Of a stretch of 64,000 nt of DNA, positions 1 through 9,030 are shown piece after piece. The stretch is taken from contig JAPFFF010000097.1 in assembly GCA_039105265.1 (NCBI GenBank), positions 1 through 64,000 of the forward strand, read 5' to 3'. Position 1 is the stretch's first letter. Each line of letters opens with the position of its first letter. This DNA is from Tritrichomonas musculus. Lineage: Eukaryota > Parabasalia > Tritrichomonadida > Tritrichomonadidae. The notes below the pieces were generated by a model. It saw only the letters and a program-made list of their open reading frames with translations, was not told where the DNA came from and did no database searches. The position numbers were made by a program, and so were the translations under genes.

Positions 1-1
1 A

Positions 2-2749
2 TACACAATTAGTCCACAAACATCATATTCTCCATCGCCTCCAATACCTCAAGGCTCATATACAAGTGCAATTATATCACCTAACACAAACAATACAGCA
101 GACATATATAATGGATTTATTAGAGCTGACATGGAGGTAAAGATTAAAGAAATGGCAGAACAAGAAGTTAAAGCAACAATTGATGGTGAATATCAATTCA
201 ACAGAGTATGGTTTGGTTTCAAGGATGCTAGAGATGCTGTTGAGAAATATGAAATAGTAGCTAACGGAATAACGATATATACCCAGAACTTTGGTTGCGA
301 AGAATCATTTCTAACTGCATGTTGTGCGAATGAAACAACAAAGAGAGCAGATGTATATTCAAAGGCAAGACATAAAGATATATGGAATGGTAATTCTGGC
401 AGCAGAACAGGATTTATTGTTGATTGGGCCGAAGGATGGAAAGACAAAACATATAAAATTCACCTAAAGATTGATTTAAGAAGGTTCTTACCATTATCAA
501 ATATTAAATACCTTCCAGCATTTGCAGGCAAGATTGAACTCCGATTATTCTTTTCATGTGAAGGTATGGTATGTTGTCCAATGGGTCCAGGAAAAGCGTT
601 CGAACATAATAATGTCGTTAATTCAACTTACACATTACCAATCATCACAAATGAATTTACACCCATTAAAGAACCAATTATTATGTATACAGGTTTAACT
701 AATAAAGTACTAACAGCAAAAGACAGAACATTTCAAGTCACTGAATATAAAGTTACTGAGTGTTCATCTATTATTCCTTGTTTTGGTATAGAAGATAATA
801 TTTATTCCAGTCTAGTACAAAGATATGCTGACCCAACTCATCCACTAACATTTCCAACCCAAACACTTTCTGTCTATACTACTACTGCTCCATTAAAGAA
901 TCCGAATTGTAAATCCACCTGCACCATTACTCCACGTTTTGTTGATTCCATATTTTGTCTATTTCCAGAAAAGCATACCCACCATACAGTATTTAGGAAT
1001 CCACAATTTAAGTTATTCCAATTAAACTGTGGAGGATATGGAAACATTCCTGCAAAGCCATTTGGTACAACTGTTGAATACCCAGAGTTCCTTGAATATT
1101 GTCAGAACGCAATGAACATGAATGGAGGACAGAGTGGATTTAATAAAGAAGTTGTTGCATCATTAACCAATGACCAACCATACGCACGCTCTATTGGAAA
1201 TTATCCTGATGACCGAACAAGTTTCTTTATTGCGACTACTGTAGAGAAGAGTGTGTCATCAACAGATTTGGTTAGAGATGACATAATAGATGTTGTTGGT
1301 AAATATGTTAATGGCGAGGTCCATTTGGAAGCAGAAGATGTTATAACAGATGGAACAATCAAAGCACGATTTTTGGTGCAAAAAGTTAGTGAATACAATG
1401 ATGTTGATTATGAAGAGAATATAGTTACTATTAATATTACTGGTGGAACAATTAATTACCAAGGAACAACTGATTTTCCTAGCTGCACTATGAATGACAA
1501 AACATTTGTTATATCAAACCCAAATAAACATAGGGTTGGTGGAATCAGCATCAAAGAGAATACAGCAAAAAGAAGAATGGAATTTACTACAAATGATTTA
1601 GCATATACTTGTGATATAGATGCTTTACATAAGAAGATAGATACATTACATGAGCAGATAGAAAAGAATGATACAGCTCTAGCTACGACTTTAAATGAAT
1701 TCCCAACTGTTGATGAAGTAAATGAAGCATTAGATGAATTAAAAAATAATATGGTTAATATGGATAACCTGTATACAAAAGAGGAAGCGGATAATAAATA
1801 TCGAAGCAAAAATGATTTGATATACAAAGAATCTATTGAAGTGCCTTTTGAAAATGTCCAAGATAGTTCCGGAACGTGGGAAGTCAAAATAACATTGACT
1901 AGGGGAATTCGCCTTGTTGGAACAATATCAAATAACGATGGCTTTGTAAAAGAGTTTGATTATTTGTTTGATTATAATGGTGTTATTACTGCAGATGGAG
2001 ATGTTAATGTCGATGTTGAAATTGATGGAACAACCTATTACTTAACTTATTATAAAAGTGATAGTAATGGTCTGTGCTTTTATATCGATAACGGGGAAGA
2101 CTCTTTTGATACCAAATTAATATTAGCGGAAAAAATATTGAAGCAAGATCAAATAGCATTGAAAAGTGAAATCCCTGAACCTGTTGATTTGACCAATTAT
2201 GCATTAAAAAGTGAAAATGATGAACTGAAGACAAAATTAAATAATTATATTAAATCTCATCAAGATCTAGCCAAGTTAGTAGGTGATAATGTTACTAAAA
2301 TCGTAACAATGAACAGTCAGATATCAAATCTACAACATGAGAACGAATCATTAAAAGCTAGGTTAGATGCGTTAGTGAATAAATTAACACTAATTAAGTA
2401 CACATTCAGCGTACCAAATAGTACAAGCATTCGTTATCAATTCGAAAAACAACTTGATGCATATGAGGGAACACTCTATTTGACTTATAATGAAACCAGA
2501 GATAATGTTACCAGTGTAAACGAAATCAAAATCAGTATATCATTCAACGTTAATAATACGCCTACGAGTGAATATCAATGTGAACCAACTAAGATCTGGT
2601 TAAACAATATTGAATTTCCATTAGATGTTAACAGCAATTTCGTGATCAATGCAACAGCTAATTACATATTGATTAACTCGTCATTCTTTACATCAAATGG
2701 TATCTTAACTGCAGATAACACTAAGAATGTAATACATTCATTACAGTAA
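2..2749 (+). CDS. Capsid-like/fibre-like chimeric protein of element A (5' partial)
   Basis: The frame is already open at base 2, so the gene starts left of the window. An internal ATG lies at 131. The first ~380 residues after that ATG are nearly the same as the probable major capsid protein of element C (22351-23997), sharing motifs such as FNRVWFGFKDARDAVEKYEI and QLNCGGYGNIPAKPFG. The next ~180 residues, from TDLVRDDIIDVVGKY to NKYRSKNDL, match the shaft of C's fibre-like protein (5113-9003). The last ~310 residues share little with C beyond a short ALKSEIP...EPVDLTNY module, and include a coiled coil (about 700-770) and a beta-rich tip. In element C the capsid and fibre genes are about 13 kb apart on the same strand, so this looks like a shortened element read as one frame. 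Whether a chimeric protein is made is unknown. Confidence 0.75.
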   Translation, partial: YTISPQTSYSPSPPIPQGSYTSAIISPNTNNTADIYNGFIRADMEVKIKEMAEQEVKATIDGEYQFNRVWFGFKDARDAVEKYEIVANGITIYTQNFGCEESFLTACCANETTKRADVYSKARHKDIWNGNSGSRTGFIVDWAEGWKDKTYKIHLKIDLRRFLPLSNIKYLPAFAGKIELRLFFSCEGMVCCPMGPGKAFEHNNVVNSTYTLPIITNEFTPIKEPIIMYTGLTNKVLTAKDRTFQVTEYKVTECSSIIPCFGIEDNIYSSLVQRYADPTHPLTFPTQTLSVYTTTAPLKNPNCKSTCTITPRFVDSIFCLFPEKHTHHTVFRNPQFKLFQLNCGGYGNIPAKPFGTTVEYPEFLEYCQNAMNMNGGQSGFNKEVVASLTNDQPYARSIGNYPDDRTSFFIATTVEKSVSSTDLVRDDIIDVVGKYVNGEVHLEAEDVITDGTIKARFLVQKVSEYNDVDYEENIVTINITGGTINYQGTTDFPSCTMNDKTFVISNPNKHRVGGISIKENTAKRRMEFTTNDLAYTCDIDALHKKIDTLHEQIEKNDTALATTLNEFPTVDEVNEALDELKNNMVNMDNLYTKEEADNKYRSKNDLIYKESIEVPFENVQDSSGTWEVKITLTRGIRLVGTISNNDGFVKEFDYLFDYNGVITADGDVNVDVEIDGTTYYLTYYKSDSNGLCFYIDNGEDSFDTKLILAEKILKQDQIALKSEIPEPVDLTNYALKSENDELKTKLNNYIKSHQDLAKLVGDNVTKIVTMNSQISNLQHENESLKARLDALVNKLTLIKYTFSVPNSTSIRYQFEKQLDAYEGTLYLTYNETRDNVTSVNEIKISISFNVNNTPTSEYQCEPTKIWLNNIEFPLDVNSNFVINATANYILINSSFFTSNGILTADNTKNVIHSLQ

Positions 2750-2776
2750 AATACAAAAAGTTGATAGATATTTTTT

Positions 2777-2903
2777 TCGGGTGTAGAATTCAAAAAACAC
2801 CATTAGAAAGCTCAAAAACTACTCCATACCTTGGAAATGACATTGGTGGAATAGTGAAAATAGAGAATGTGTACTTACGATAGGTTTTCAGAGGGTATTT
2901 GGC
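2777..2903 (+). repeat. Type I Maverick terminal repeat, inner part (element A)
   Basis: This segment matches the inner ~130 bp of the element C TIR (right copy near 30165-30290), in the same orientation. It starts at TTCGGGTGTAGAATTC and stops at GGTATTTGGC, before the outer part of the repeat. It directly follows the chimeric gene, as the TIR follows the fibre gene in element C. Confidence 0.8.
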
Positions 2904-2926
2904 AAACAAAATAATACTAACACTTT

Positions 2927-3229
2927 TTACTCAAATATCTTATGGTGCTCATCAAACTTTCTATATCGTGGTGCATCTTTTTCTCTTTCCCGATCATAAT
3001 CATTATTGTATTTCAAAACAGCTGCACGTCTAAATTTAGCATATCTAAAACCACTAAATTTGTTTCTTTCGTCCAAAACCTCAATTATAACATATCCATT
3101 AGAATCACATGTCCTGATGTCTTTAAAGGAATCATAAACTTGTTGGGTTTCACGAGAAGTATAAATAGGATTTCTTAGAGTAAACTGTTTATATTGGGTC
3201 ATAATCTTTAAATCTGATGGTATGGTCAT
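2927..3229 (-). CDS. Small hypothetical Maverick gene next to the type II terminal repeat
   Basis: A ~100-residue basic and acidic protein is read from the ATG at 3229 (MTIPSDLKIMTQYK) to the stop at 2927. I recognise no family. It has no signal peptide or membrane segment. The C-terminal half is rich in charged and tyrosine residues (NNDYDREREKDAPRYRKF). It lies immediately inside the type II terminal repeat, so it may be the terminal gene of the subfamily using that repeat. Element C has no counterpart. An upstream extension to 3277 would need a TTG start and would run into the repeat, so the ATG is preferred. Confidence 0.5.
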   Translation of the reverse strand: MTIPSDLKIMTQYKQFTLRNPIYTSRETQQVYDSFKDIRTCDSNGYVIIEVLDERNKFSGFRYAKFRRAAVLKYNNDYDREREKDAPRYRKFDEHHKIFE

Positions 3230-3257
3230 TTGTATAGTGTTGTATAAAAAATTAATA

Positions 3258-3457
3258 GAAATATTGAAAAACGACAATGTACTTGAACTTGAGGGACGGG
3301 GGTGGGAAATTAGCTAATGTAGATAGGGTATACTTACGATAGGTTTTTCAGTAGGTATTTGGCCGGAAGCTGAGGCCCAAGCGAGGGTGTACCTGAGCTT
3401 GGTGGCGAAGCGTGTAGGCGGTGGCGAAGTATGAGACACCGCCTATACTTAACTACT
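3258..3457 (+). repeat. Type II Maverick terminal inverted repeat, right end of element A
   Basis: This ~200-bp end shares its outer portion with the type I repeats (GGTGTACCTGAGCTTGGTGG, CGATAGGTTTTTCAG) and terminates in the family sequence CTTAACTACT. Its inner ~70 bp (AACGACAATGTACTTGAACT onward) is unrelated to type I but recurs in the mini element at 49315-49706. A 9-bp stem with a 13-base loop (3415-3445) lies just inside the terminus. Outside 3457 the sequence resumes within the 436-residue gene of element B. Confidence 0.8.
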
Positions 3458-3679
3458 TCGAATGCTAAAATCAAATTCTAATTTTCTTCTTCGAGCCATT
3501 AAATAAATACTTCTTACGCCTACAATTGATTCCCCTCTATTCGAAGTACACCATTCTTGAGGAAAATTAAAGTAATATCGATTAGGTTTGCTTGGGTCTT
3601 GTTCTCCATCTTCTAAAAAGTAAGCATATTCAATTGGTATAGGTGTTGTTTCTTCTGCGGGATTAAGTGTTGGATACAT
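3458..3679 (-). pseudogene. Element B fragment of the TIR-proximal virion-like gene
   Basis: This is the N-terminal part of a gene near-identical to the one at 27817-29127 in element C. It starts at the ATG at 3679 (MYPTLNPAEETTPIPIEYAY) and is interrupted by the end of element A at 3457. It is a remnant. Confidence 0.8.
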
Positions 3680-4159
3680 TTTTACAAAAATATTAAAAAA
3701 TAAAAACAGAAGTGCAAAAACCAACCCTGAGAGGCCTTTTTCTGAATTACTTATAAAAGAGATCTACTCCAAATGAAATCCTTATTGAAAGGAGCCGTCC
3801 GTTAACTAGGGGAAGTTAATGGCCTCGATCAGGAAGATGGAAACTTAACTCAATAAGTTTTTTGTTTGCGGAATAATTGTTAACGAACAACTCACAACTT
3901 GGCCACAAATCCAAGTTTTCACAGATTTCACTCAAAGTCCACTCTTTCTCATAACTCAGAAAAAATGCGTTCCGGATATATGTCGAACCTAGGATGTTAG
4001 GTAGGGAGTTTAACCATTACGACACACGCATAGACAAAGATGGAAACTCGATTTTGAATAAATATAAAACCAAATAAATATTGAAATATATTGTAATAAC
4101 TCAAATAATATATTCAGAATTTAGTTTTAAAAATAAACCATCCAAAAATATTCTTGTAT

Positions 4160-4231
4160 GGGGTCATAGCTCAATGGTAAAATTTGGTGGAAAGTTACAT
4201 GGTTCGAAAAATAGAAAGTCCGACATTTTTT
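4160..4231 (+). ncRNA. tRNA-like Pol III transcription unit, element B copy
   Basis: The stretch begins like a tRNA: GGGGTCA TA GCTCAATGGTA, with a good A box (TAGCTCAATGG, 4167-4177). It is followed after 23 bases by a B-box-like GGTTCGAAAAA (4201-4211) and a run of six T (4226-4231) typical of a Pol III terminator. The T arm and acceptor stem do not close as in a real tRNA, and the A-B spacing is short. It is therefore a tRNA-derived promoter or relic rather than a working tRNA. A copy exists in element C. Confidence 0.4.
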
Positions 4232-4386
4232 ATAAAAATTAATTTTAATAAATTATAACCATAAACTTGTAAAAATAATAAAAAATTTTATCTATCAATT
4301 TATTAATAAAATTTTCTTTCACAAATATTATAATTTTAAAGGAAAAAATTTTATTTCTCAATTTTGATGAAAATTTTGGAAATTCA

Positions 4387-4440
4387 TTTGTGCGCACAAG
4401 AGTACTTTTGTGCACCTTTGAGTACCTTTGTGAGCACAAC
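4387..4440. repeat. Variable palindrome-rich cassette, element B version
   Basis: This stretch of about 54 bp is built from variants of TTTGTGCGCAC, TTTGTGCACC, TTTGAGTACC and TTTGTGAGCAC, with the palindrome GTGCGCAC. It is flanked by sequence almost identical to element C, yet the cassette itself is unrelated to the one C carries at the same place (29835-29898). Confidence 0.7.
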
Positions 4441-4708
4441 AAAAATTTAAATTCAAAAAGTGGAACTAAAATTTTGAAAAATTAATTAAAATTTATAATA
4501 AAATAATAAAAATTTATATTCAAAAAGTGAAAAATAATATTAAAATATCTTGGTGTCTAGTTAACTTTTTAAGAATATTTTTATAAAATCTTTTCAAAAT
4601 ATTTGAGAGAAAAAAATATACTTCTGGCATAAAAATATTTGAGAGAAAATATTAACTCAATCAAAACTCAATATTTCGAGGTCGTGCCTATACAAGAAAT
4701 ACCGTATT

Positions 4709-4869
4709 TTCGGGTGTAGAATTCAAAAAACACCATTAGAAAGCTCAAAAACTACTCCATACCTTGGAAATGACATTGGGAGAATAGTGAAAGTAGAGGG
4801 TGTGTACTTACGATAGGTTTTCAGAGGGTATTTGGCCGGGTAGCGAGGCCCAAGCGAAGGTGTACCTGA
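4709..4869 (+). repeat. Type I TIR of element B, inner part
   Basis: It runs from TTTCGGGTGTAG to GTGTACCTGA and matches the right TIR of element C. The rest of the repeat (from CCTGAGCTTGG) continues at 30390, on the far side of element C. Confidence 0.9.
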
Positions 4870-5095
4870 AGTAGTATAGTATAGGCTGGGATTCATTCTT
4901 CACCCCAGCCTACACTGCTCGCCACCAAGCTCAGGTACACCTTCGCTTGGGCCTCGCTACCCGGCCAAATACCCTCTGAAAACCTATCGTAAGTACACAC
5001 TCTCTACTTTCACTATTCCACCAATGTCATTTCCAAGGTATGAAGTAGTTTTTGAGATTTCTAATGGTGTTTTTTGAATTCTACACCCGAAAAAT
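4870..5095 (+). repeat. Left TIR of element C (type I)
   Basis: It is an inverted copy of 30163-30389 with a few differences. A stem of 9 bp (TAGGCTGGG, 4882-4890, with CCCAGCCTA, 4904-4912) encloses a 13-base loop just inside the terminus. Together with the B repeat at 4709-4869 it makes a near palindrome of almost 390 bp. Confidence 0.95.
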
Positions 5096-5112
5096 ATTGA
5101 GATATAGAACTT

Positions 5113-8100
5113 TTACTCTTTGAATACACAAACAATATTATCATTTATTTTTGCAGTTATGATTCCAATTGTTAAACGTCTTATTTTTGATGTTATTGGA
5201 GTATTTTCATCAAGAACTTTGATTTGATTATCTTCATCAATATAAATTTCATCACCAATTTCAAACCTTGATGAATCATCAACTTTGACCAAATAATCCC
5301 CATGACTTGCAAAAGTAATTGAATTATTTTCTTCGTCAATTCGAACACAAATTCCAATAAATTCTTTCCAAGTACCTGTCGTTTTCACTGAACAAATACA
5401 ATCTGTTGAATCTTTTTCGGTTGATTCAATCCATTCATTATCAATCCTTTTATAAACTTTTCCTGTAATAAATACTGGTTTTCCTATTTCAAAATCATCA
5501 ATAATATCTTCAATTGGAGCATAATGTGTGATTGTATTTGAACCCCTACTGTTGACAGTTCCTTTGACATCTAAATTTCCAAAAATCTCGAATAGTCTTC
5601 CTGATGGAGAAACTTCATAAGAAAATGCTATTGAATCATTCAAAATTACTTTCCAGCGGGCAGTATTGTATTGATTATAATATATTATTTTAGAACATTT
5701 TGTTGAATCCAAACCAAGAACTATATTTGATTCATATAAATTTGGATTTCCTTGATATACCTTTAAACAATCTGCATCTACACCATCTATTTCTAAATCA
5801 CCATATGTTATAAAAACGTTATTATGAAAAATGGTATGATTTGCGTCCCAACCAATAATATTTGCACAACCTGTAACACCTAAAACACCTAAACCAGTCA
5901 TAAAACCGAAAGTAGCAGCTTCATTTTCATTTGTACCTATGCCTGCTATTAACGAGATTTTTAAATCTGATTCTGTATTATTTGTATCTAATATTGTTAA
6001 TTTCCCATTTATCGTTGAATCACCCTCTTTGGAGACATAATTGGTCAAATCAACAGGTTCAGGAATTTCACTCTTCAATGCAAATTTTTCATCACAATCT
6101 GTTTTCTTATAATAAGTTGAATCCAATAGTTTTGATAATAAATCAACTTTTTTATCAATTAGATTACTTTCAAATATTGTTTGATATGTATTAGTGACAC
6201 AAGCTAATGATGGCACAGCAGCTGTTGCATCACATTCAGTTTCATCAGATTGAACAACAAGTGGAATCTCACTTTTCAATGCTAATTGATCTTCTTCGCC
6301 ATAATTCAAATCATTTTTGCTTCGATATTTATTATCTGCTTCCTCTTTTGTATACAGGTTATCCATATTAACCATATTATTTTTTAATTCATCTAATGCT
6401 TCATTTACTTCATCAACAGTTGGGAATTCATTTAAAGTCGTAGCTAGAGCTGTATCATTCTTTTCTATCTGCTCATGTAATGTATCTATCTTCTTATGTA
6501 AAGCATCTATATCACAAGTATAGGCTAAATCATTTGGGGTAAATTCCATTCTTCTTTTTGCTGTATTTTCTTTAATCTGTATTCCACCAACCCTATGTTT
6601 ATTTGGGTTTGATATAACAAATGTTTTGTCATTCATAGTGCAGCTAGGAAAATCATTTGTTCCTTGGTAATTAATTGTTCCACCAGTAATATTAATAATA
6701 ACTATATTCTCTTCATAATCAACATCATTGTATTCACTAACTTTTTGCACCAAAAATCGTACTTTGATTGTTCCATCTGTGATAACATCTTCTGCTTCCA
6801 AATGAACCTCGCTATTAACATATTTACCAACAACATCTATTATGTCATCTCTAACCAAATCTGTCTTTTGAACTACTTCATCCAATGTAGGGTAATAACC
6901 AAACTCCGCCTCTAGCTCATTAACCTTCTCGGCGAGTAATTTAAATGCAGGCTTGAGGGATTCCCTGAACATATTGCTAATATCCATGGCACCACTTAAT
7001 GTTAAGGTTCCTGTATCTGGGTTATCATTCTCATCTGTATAAGGTAATTCTTCTAGTTGTTTATATTCTTCCTCACACCAGGTTATTATTGGAGTAATGT
7101 CTTTTGTGATAGACCTAGCGACGGTCCCAGACATGAAATTAATAGCATTTCTAACTATATCGCTCAATCCTTTTGTTGATTTACGTGAGAACAATCTTTT
7201 AAGGAATCCTCCCCCATTCCCAGTTGCAAAACTAATACCTTCTGGAGCTAATTGCATACCTATAGAACCTATTGAACCGACTGTACCTGCGACACCAAAT
7301 GCTAAAGCAGTCCATGAAACAATTCTTAAATTATCAACATCTTCTTCTAGATGCTGAGTTACTGTTTCTGTTCTTGATACTCTTCCTTTTAGGCTTTCTA
7401 TTGTTGTGTTCATTTCTTGGACATCATAGCTAATCACATCTACATTGTTAGTTACCATATTTAAATCACTTCTCATGGTTGTAATATTATCAGCAGTAAT
7501 GATTTTGGAACTAGTAATGTTGTAATCTGTATACAAGGTAGTTGCTGCATTAGGATTGGGATACACTTCATAAAATTGTTGTCTAATAATATATTCGAAG
7601 GGGTTAGTAGTAGGGTCCCAATTAACTTCATCTATCGGGTCAACATATTCATCAAACAAATAGATTTTAATATTTCGTGAGTCATTAGGGGTTGATGAAA
7701 CATAACAATATTCTACCTGTTCACATGAATCTAATAGGCCATGAATAAAATACCATTTCTTATCACTCTTGGGGTCAAATATTTTTCCAGTTGGTCTCAT
7801 TGAGAATCTGTTTGCCTTTATTTCTCCATCTAAAGTTATATCAAGATAGAATTCTTCTACAAGATTAATATCTAAATCACTTCCTGTACCATTTGTCTTA
7901 TAGCATCTTATGGCTTCAATATCATATCCATAAATATTTATTCCCCCATTACTGGTTTGATAGCCTAATCCATATTTGGAAAAGTCTTCTATCTCACCCG
8001 TCTTTAGTTTTAGTTTGTTCTCTACTTTACACTTTCCACCATGTATCATATAATGTAAGAGGTTATCTATAGAATAGTCATCTGGTTTTTTAATTAACAT

Positions 8101-9003
8101 AATATTTCTTTCACTTCTCTTGATTCTAATATATGTTCCATCTTCTCCATATTCATTCTCCTTATTCAAAGCATTTTTCATTTTTCCATTAATGTTTCCT
8201 TGAATATTATCTCCTACCCATTTTGTTCCATTCCATGTTAAGAACCATTTATTACCAAAACAGTATTCATTAAATTTAAACTCCAAGCCTGTAGGTATAT
8301 TATAATTATCATCTATGTTCCATTGTAGTAGCCAATACTTTTTATCATCCATTTGGACTTCGCTAGTTAGAGTTGGTTTGTAAAGATACAATACATCACT
8401 CTTATGTAGTTTCAATGCATTATCAGCTTTGATGATGGAACACTTGACTGTCTTCAGTGTTTGCAGTGAATCAGTTATGTACTCATTCATGATACTCAGC
8501 TCACCATTCATCCATAGAGTATATGGATTAAAATCAAGACCACTATCAAAGGCTATATTGATGTATCCCATATTTGTGCTATTATTTATAGAACATCCAT
8601 TTGCACTCTTTGTTATCATAGGAGAGTATACTTGTCCATCTTTGGCATAAATAAAGAATTCCTTAACTAAATTTCCATTTGTGTCATATATGATATTCTT
8701 TCTCAAAACCACTTTAAAGATATTAGTTTGGACTGTTATTTCTTTCACTTTATTCATGAAATCCTCTGGTATGTTAACAATCTTTAGGATATGGTAGGTT
8801 GTTGTTGATGACTCAAATGACTCGTATTGTATATTATTATTTTTGATATTAAATTCTGGTATACCCTCTACTTCATTAAATAAATGCCCTGTCTGTACAT
8901 ATCCATCCAAATCACTCAGCGTTAATAATTCACTTGCTTTCCTAGTAGCATCTCCTACCTTAAATTGTATGTCTCCAATGAATTTTGTTGTCGTCTCGTC
9001 CAT
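5113..9003 (-). CDS. Giant fibre-like structural protein 1 (1296 aa), element C
   Basis: No known family is recognised with certainty. Residues ~190-500 contain a beta-rich module (LYLYKP, WNIDDNY, WFLTWNGTKW, then QQFYEVYPNP and SSKIITADNITTMRSDLN) that recurs in the neighbouring giant protein (9031-14292), so the two are paralogues. Next come a coiled coil (~530-560) and a Gly/Ala-rich hydrophobic stretch (ALAFGVAGTVGSIGSIG). Then follow a shaft (from ~715) shared with element A, repeated ALKSEIP modules, and a C-terminal beta-rich tip (IGKPVFITGKVYK...). This shaft-plus-tip layout resembles viral fibre or attachment proteins, by architecture only. It starts at the ATG at 9003 and ends 17 bp from the TIR. 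The 27-bp gap to the next gene suggests a compact block. Confidence 0.75.
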   Translation of the reverse strand: MDETTTKFIGDIQFKVGDATRKASELLTLSDLDGYVQTGHLFNEVEGIPEFNIKNNNIQYESFESSTTTYHILKIVNIPEDFMNKVKEITVQTNIFKVVLRKNIIYDTNGNLVKEFFIYAKDGQVYSPMITKSANGCSINNSTNMGYINIAFDSGLDFNPYTLWMNGELSIMNEYITDSLQTLKTVKCSIIKADNALKLHKSDVLYLYKPTLTSEVQMDDKKYWLLQWNIDDNYNIPTGLEFKFNEYCFGNKWFLTWNGTKWVGDNIQGNINGKMKNALNKENEYGEDGTYIRIKRSERNIMLIKKPDDYSIDNLLHYMIHGGKCKVENKLKLKTGEIEDFSKYGLGYQTSNGGINIYGYDIEAIRCYKTNGTGSDLDINLVEEFYLDITLDGEIKANRFSMRPTGKIFDPKSDKKWYFIHGLLDSCEQVEYCYVSSTPNDSRNIKIYLFDEYVDPIDEVNWDPTTNPFEYIIRQQFYEVYPNPNAATTLYTDYNITSSKIITADNITTMRSDLNMVTNNVDVISYDVQEMNTTIESLKGRVSRTETVTQHLEEDVDNLRIVSWTALAFGVAGTVGSIGSIGMQLAPEGISFATGNGGGFLKRLFSRKSTKGLSDIVRNAINFMSGTVARSITKDITPIITWCEEEYKQLEELPYTDENDNPDTGTLTLSGAMDISNMFRESLKPAFKLLAEKVNELEAEFGYYPTLDEVVQKTDLVRDDIIDVVGKYVNSEVHLEAEDVITDGTIKVRFLVQKVSEYNDVDYEENIVIINITGGTINYQGTNDFPSCTMNDKTFVISNPNKHRVGGIQIKENTAKRRMEFTPNDLAYTCDIDALHKKIDTLHEQIEKNDTALATTLNEFPTVDEVNEALDELKNNMVNMDNLYTKEEADNKYRSKNDLNYGEEDQLALKSEIPLVVQSDETECDATAAVPSLACVTNTYQTIFESNLIDKKVDLLSKLLDSTYYKKTDCDEKFALKSEIPEPVDLTNYVSKEGDSTINGKLTILDTNNTESDLKISLIAGIGTNENEAATFGFMTGLGVLGVTGCANIIGWDANHTIFHNNVFITYGDLEIDGVDADCLKVYQGNPNLYESNIVLGLDSTKCSKIIYYNQYNTARWKVILNDSIAFSYEVSPSGRLFEIFGNLDVKGTVNSRGSNTITHYAPIEDIIDDFEIGKPVFITGKVYKRIDNEWIESTEKDSTDCICSVKTTGTWKEFIGICVRIDEENNSITFASHGDYLVKVDDSSRFEIGDEIYIDEDNQIKVLDENTPITSKIRRLTIGIITAKINDNIVCVFKE

Positions 9004-9030
9004 TTAAGTCCAAAAAAATAATTCTCTATT

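Larger units (their letters stand above)
1..3457. mobile_element. Maverick/Polinton element A (right part only)
   Basis: This is the right-hand part of a Polinton-like element that runs off the left edge. It holds a capsid-like/fibre-like open frame whose 3' end faces a terminal repeat segment (2777-2903), a small minus-strand gene, and a second, complete terminal repeat that ends with the family terminus ACTACT at 3457. Immediately outside 3457 the sequence continues inside the last gene of element B, so A was inserted into B. In element C the fibre gene abuts the left TIR, so here the gene order is inverted relative to C. Having two different end segments side by side suggests a rearranged, shortened derivative. 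Its left end and target duplication are outside the window. It is treated as a fossil. Confidence 0.7.
3680..4708. other. Non-coding terminal region of element B
   Basis: This is about 1 kb without a gene, lying between the terminal gene and the TIR, and ~98% alike by eye to 29128-30162 in element C. It holds a strong hairpin at 3799-3822 (9-bp stem, loop AGGGGA), a tRNA-like Pol III promoter unit (4160-4231) and a variable palindrome-rich cassette (4387-4440). A conserved structured region next to a terminus could serve replication, packaging or a non-coding RNA. That is inference. Confidence 0.6.
3458..4869. mobile_element. Maverick element B, right arm (interrupted by element C)
   Basis: The sequence is nearly identical to the right arm of element C (about 28910-30355), apart from one replaced cassette at 4387-4440. 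It contains the start of the terminal gene, a ~1-kb non-coding region and the inner part of a type I TIR. The TIR breaks off at CCTGA (4865-4869), where element C begins, and resumes at 30390, ending at 30455. B's interior to the left is hidden by element A and the window edge. Near-identity with C implies the two copies separated recently. Confidence 0.85.

Noticed and set aside
3960-4030. A B-box-like GGTTCGACATA on the minus strand, suggesting a second tRNA
   Set aside because: The T stem does not pair, the D arm is poor and no T-run terminator is well placed. Only the plus-strand unit at 4160 has ordered A box, B box and terminator.
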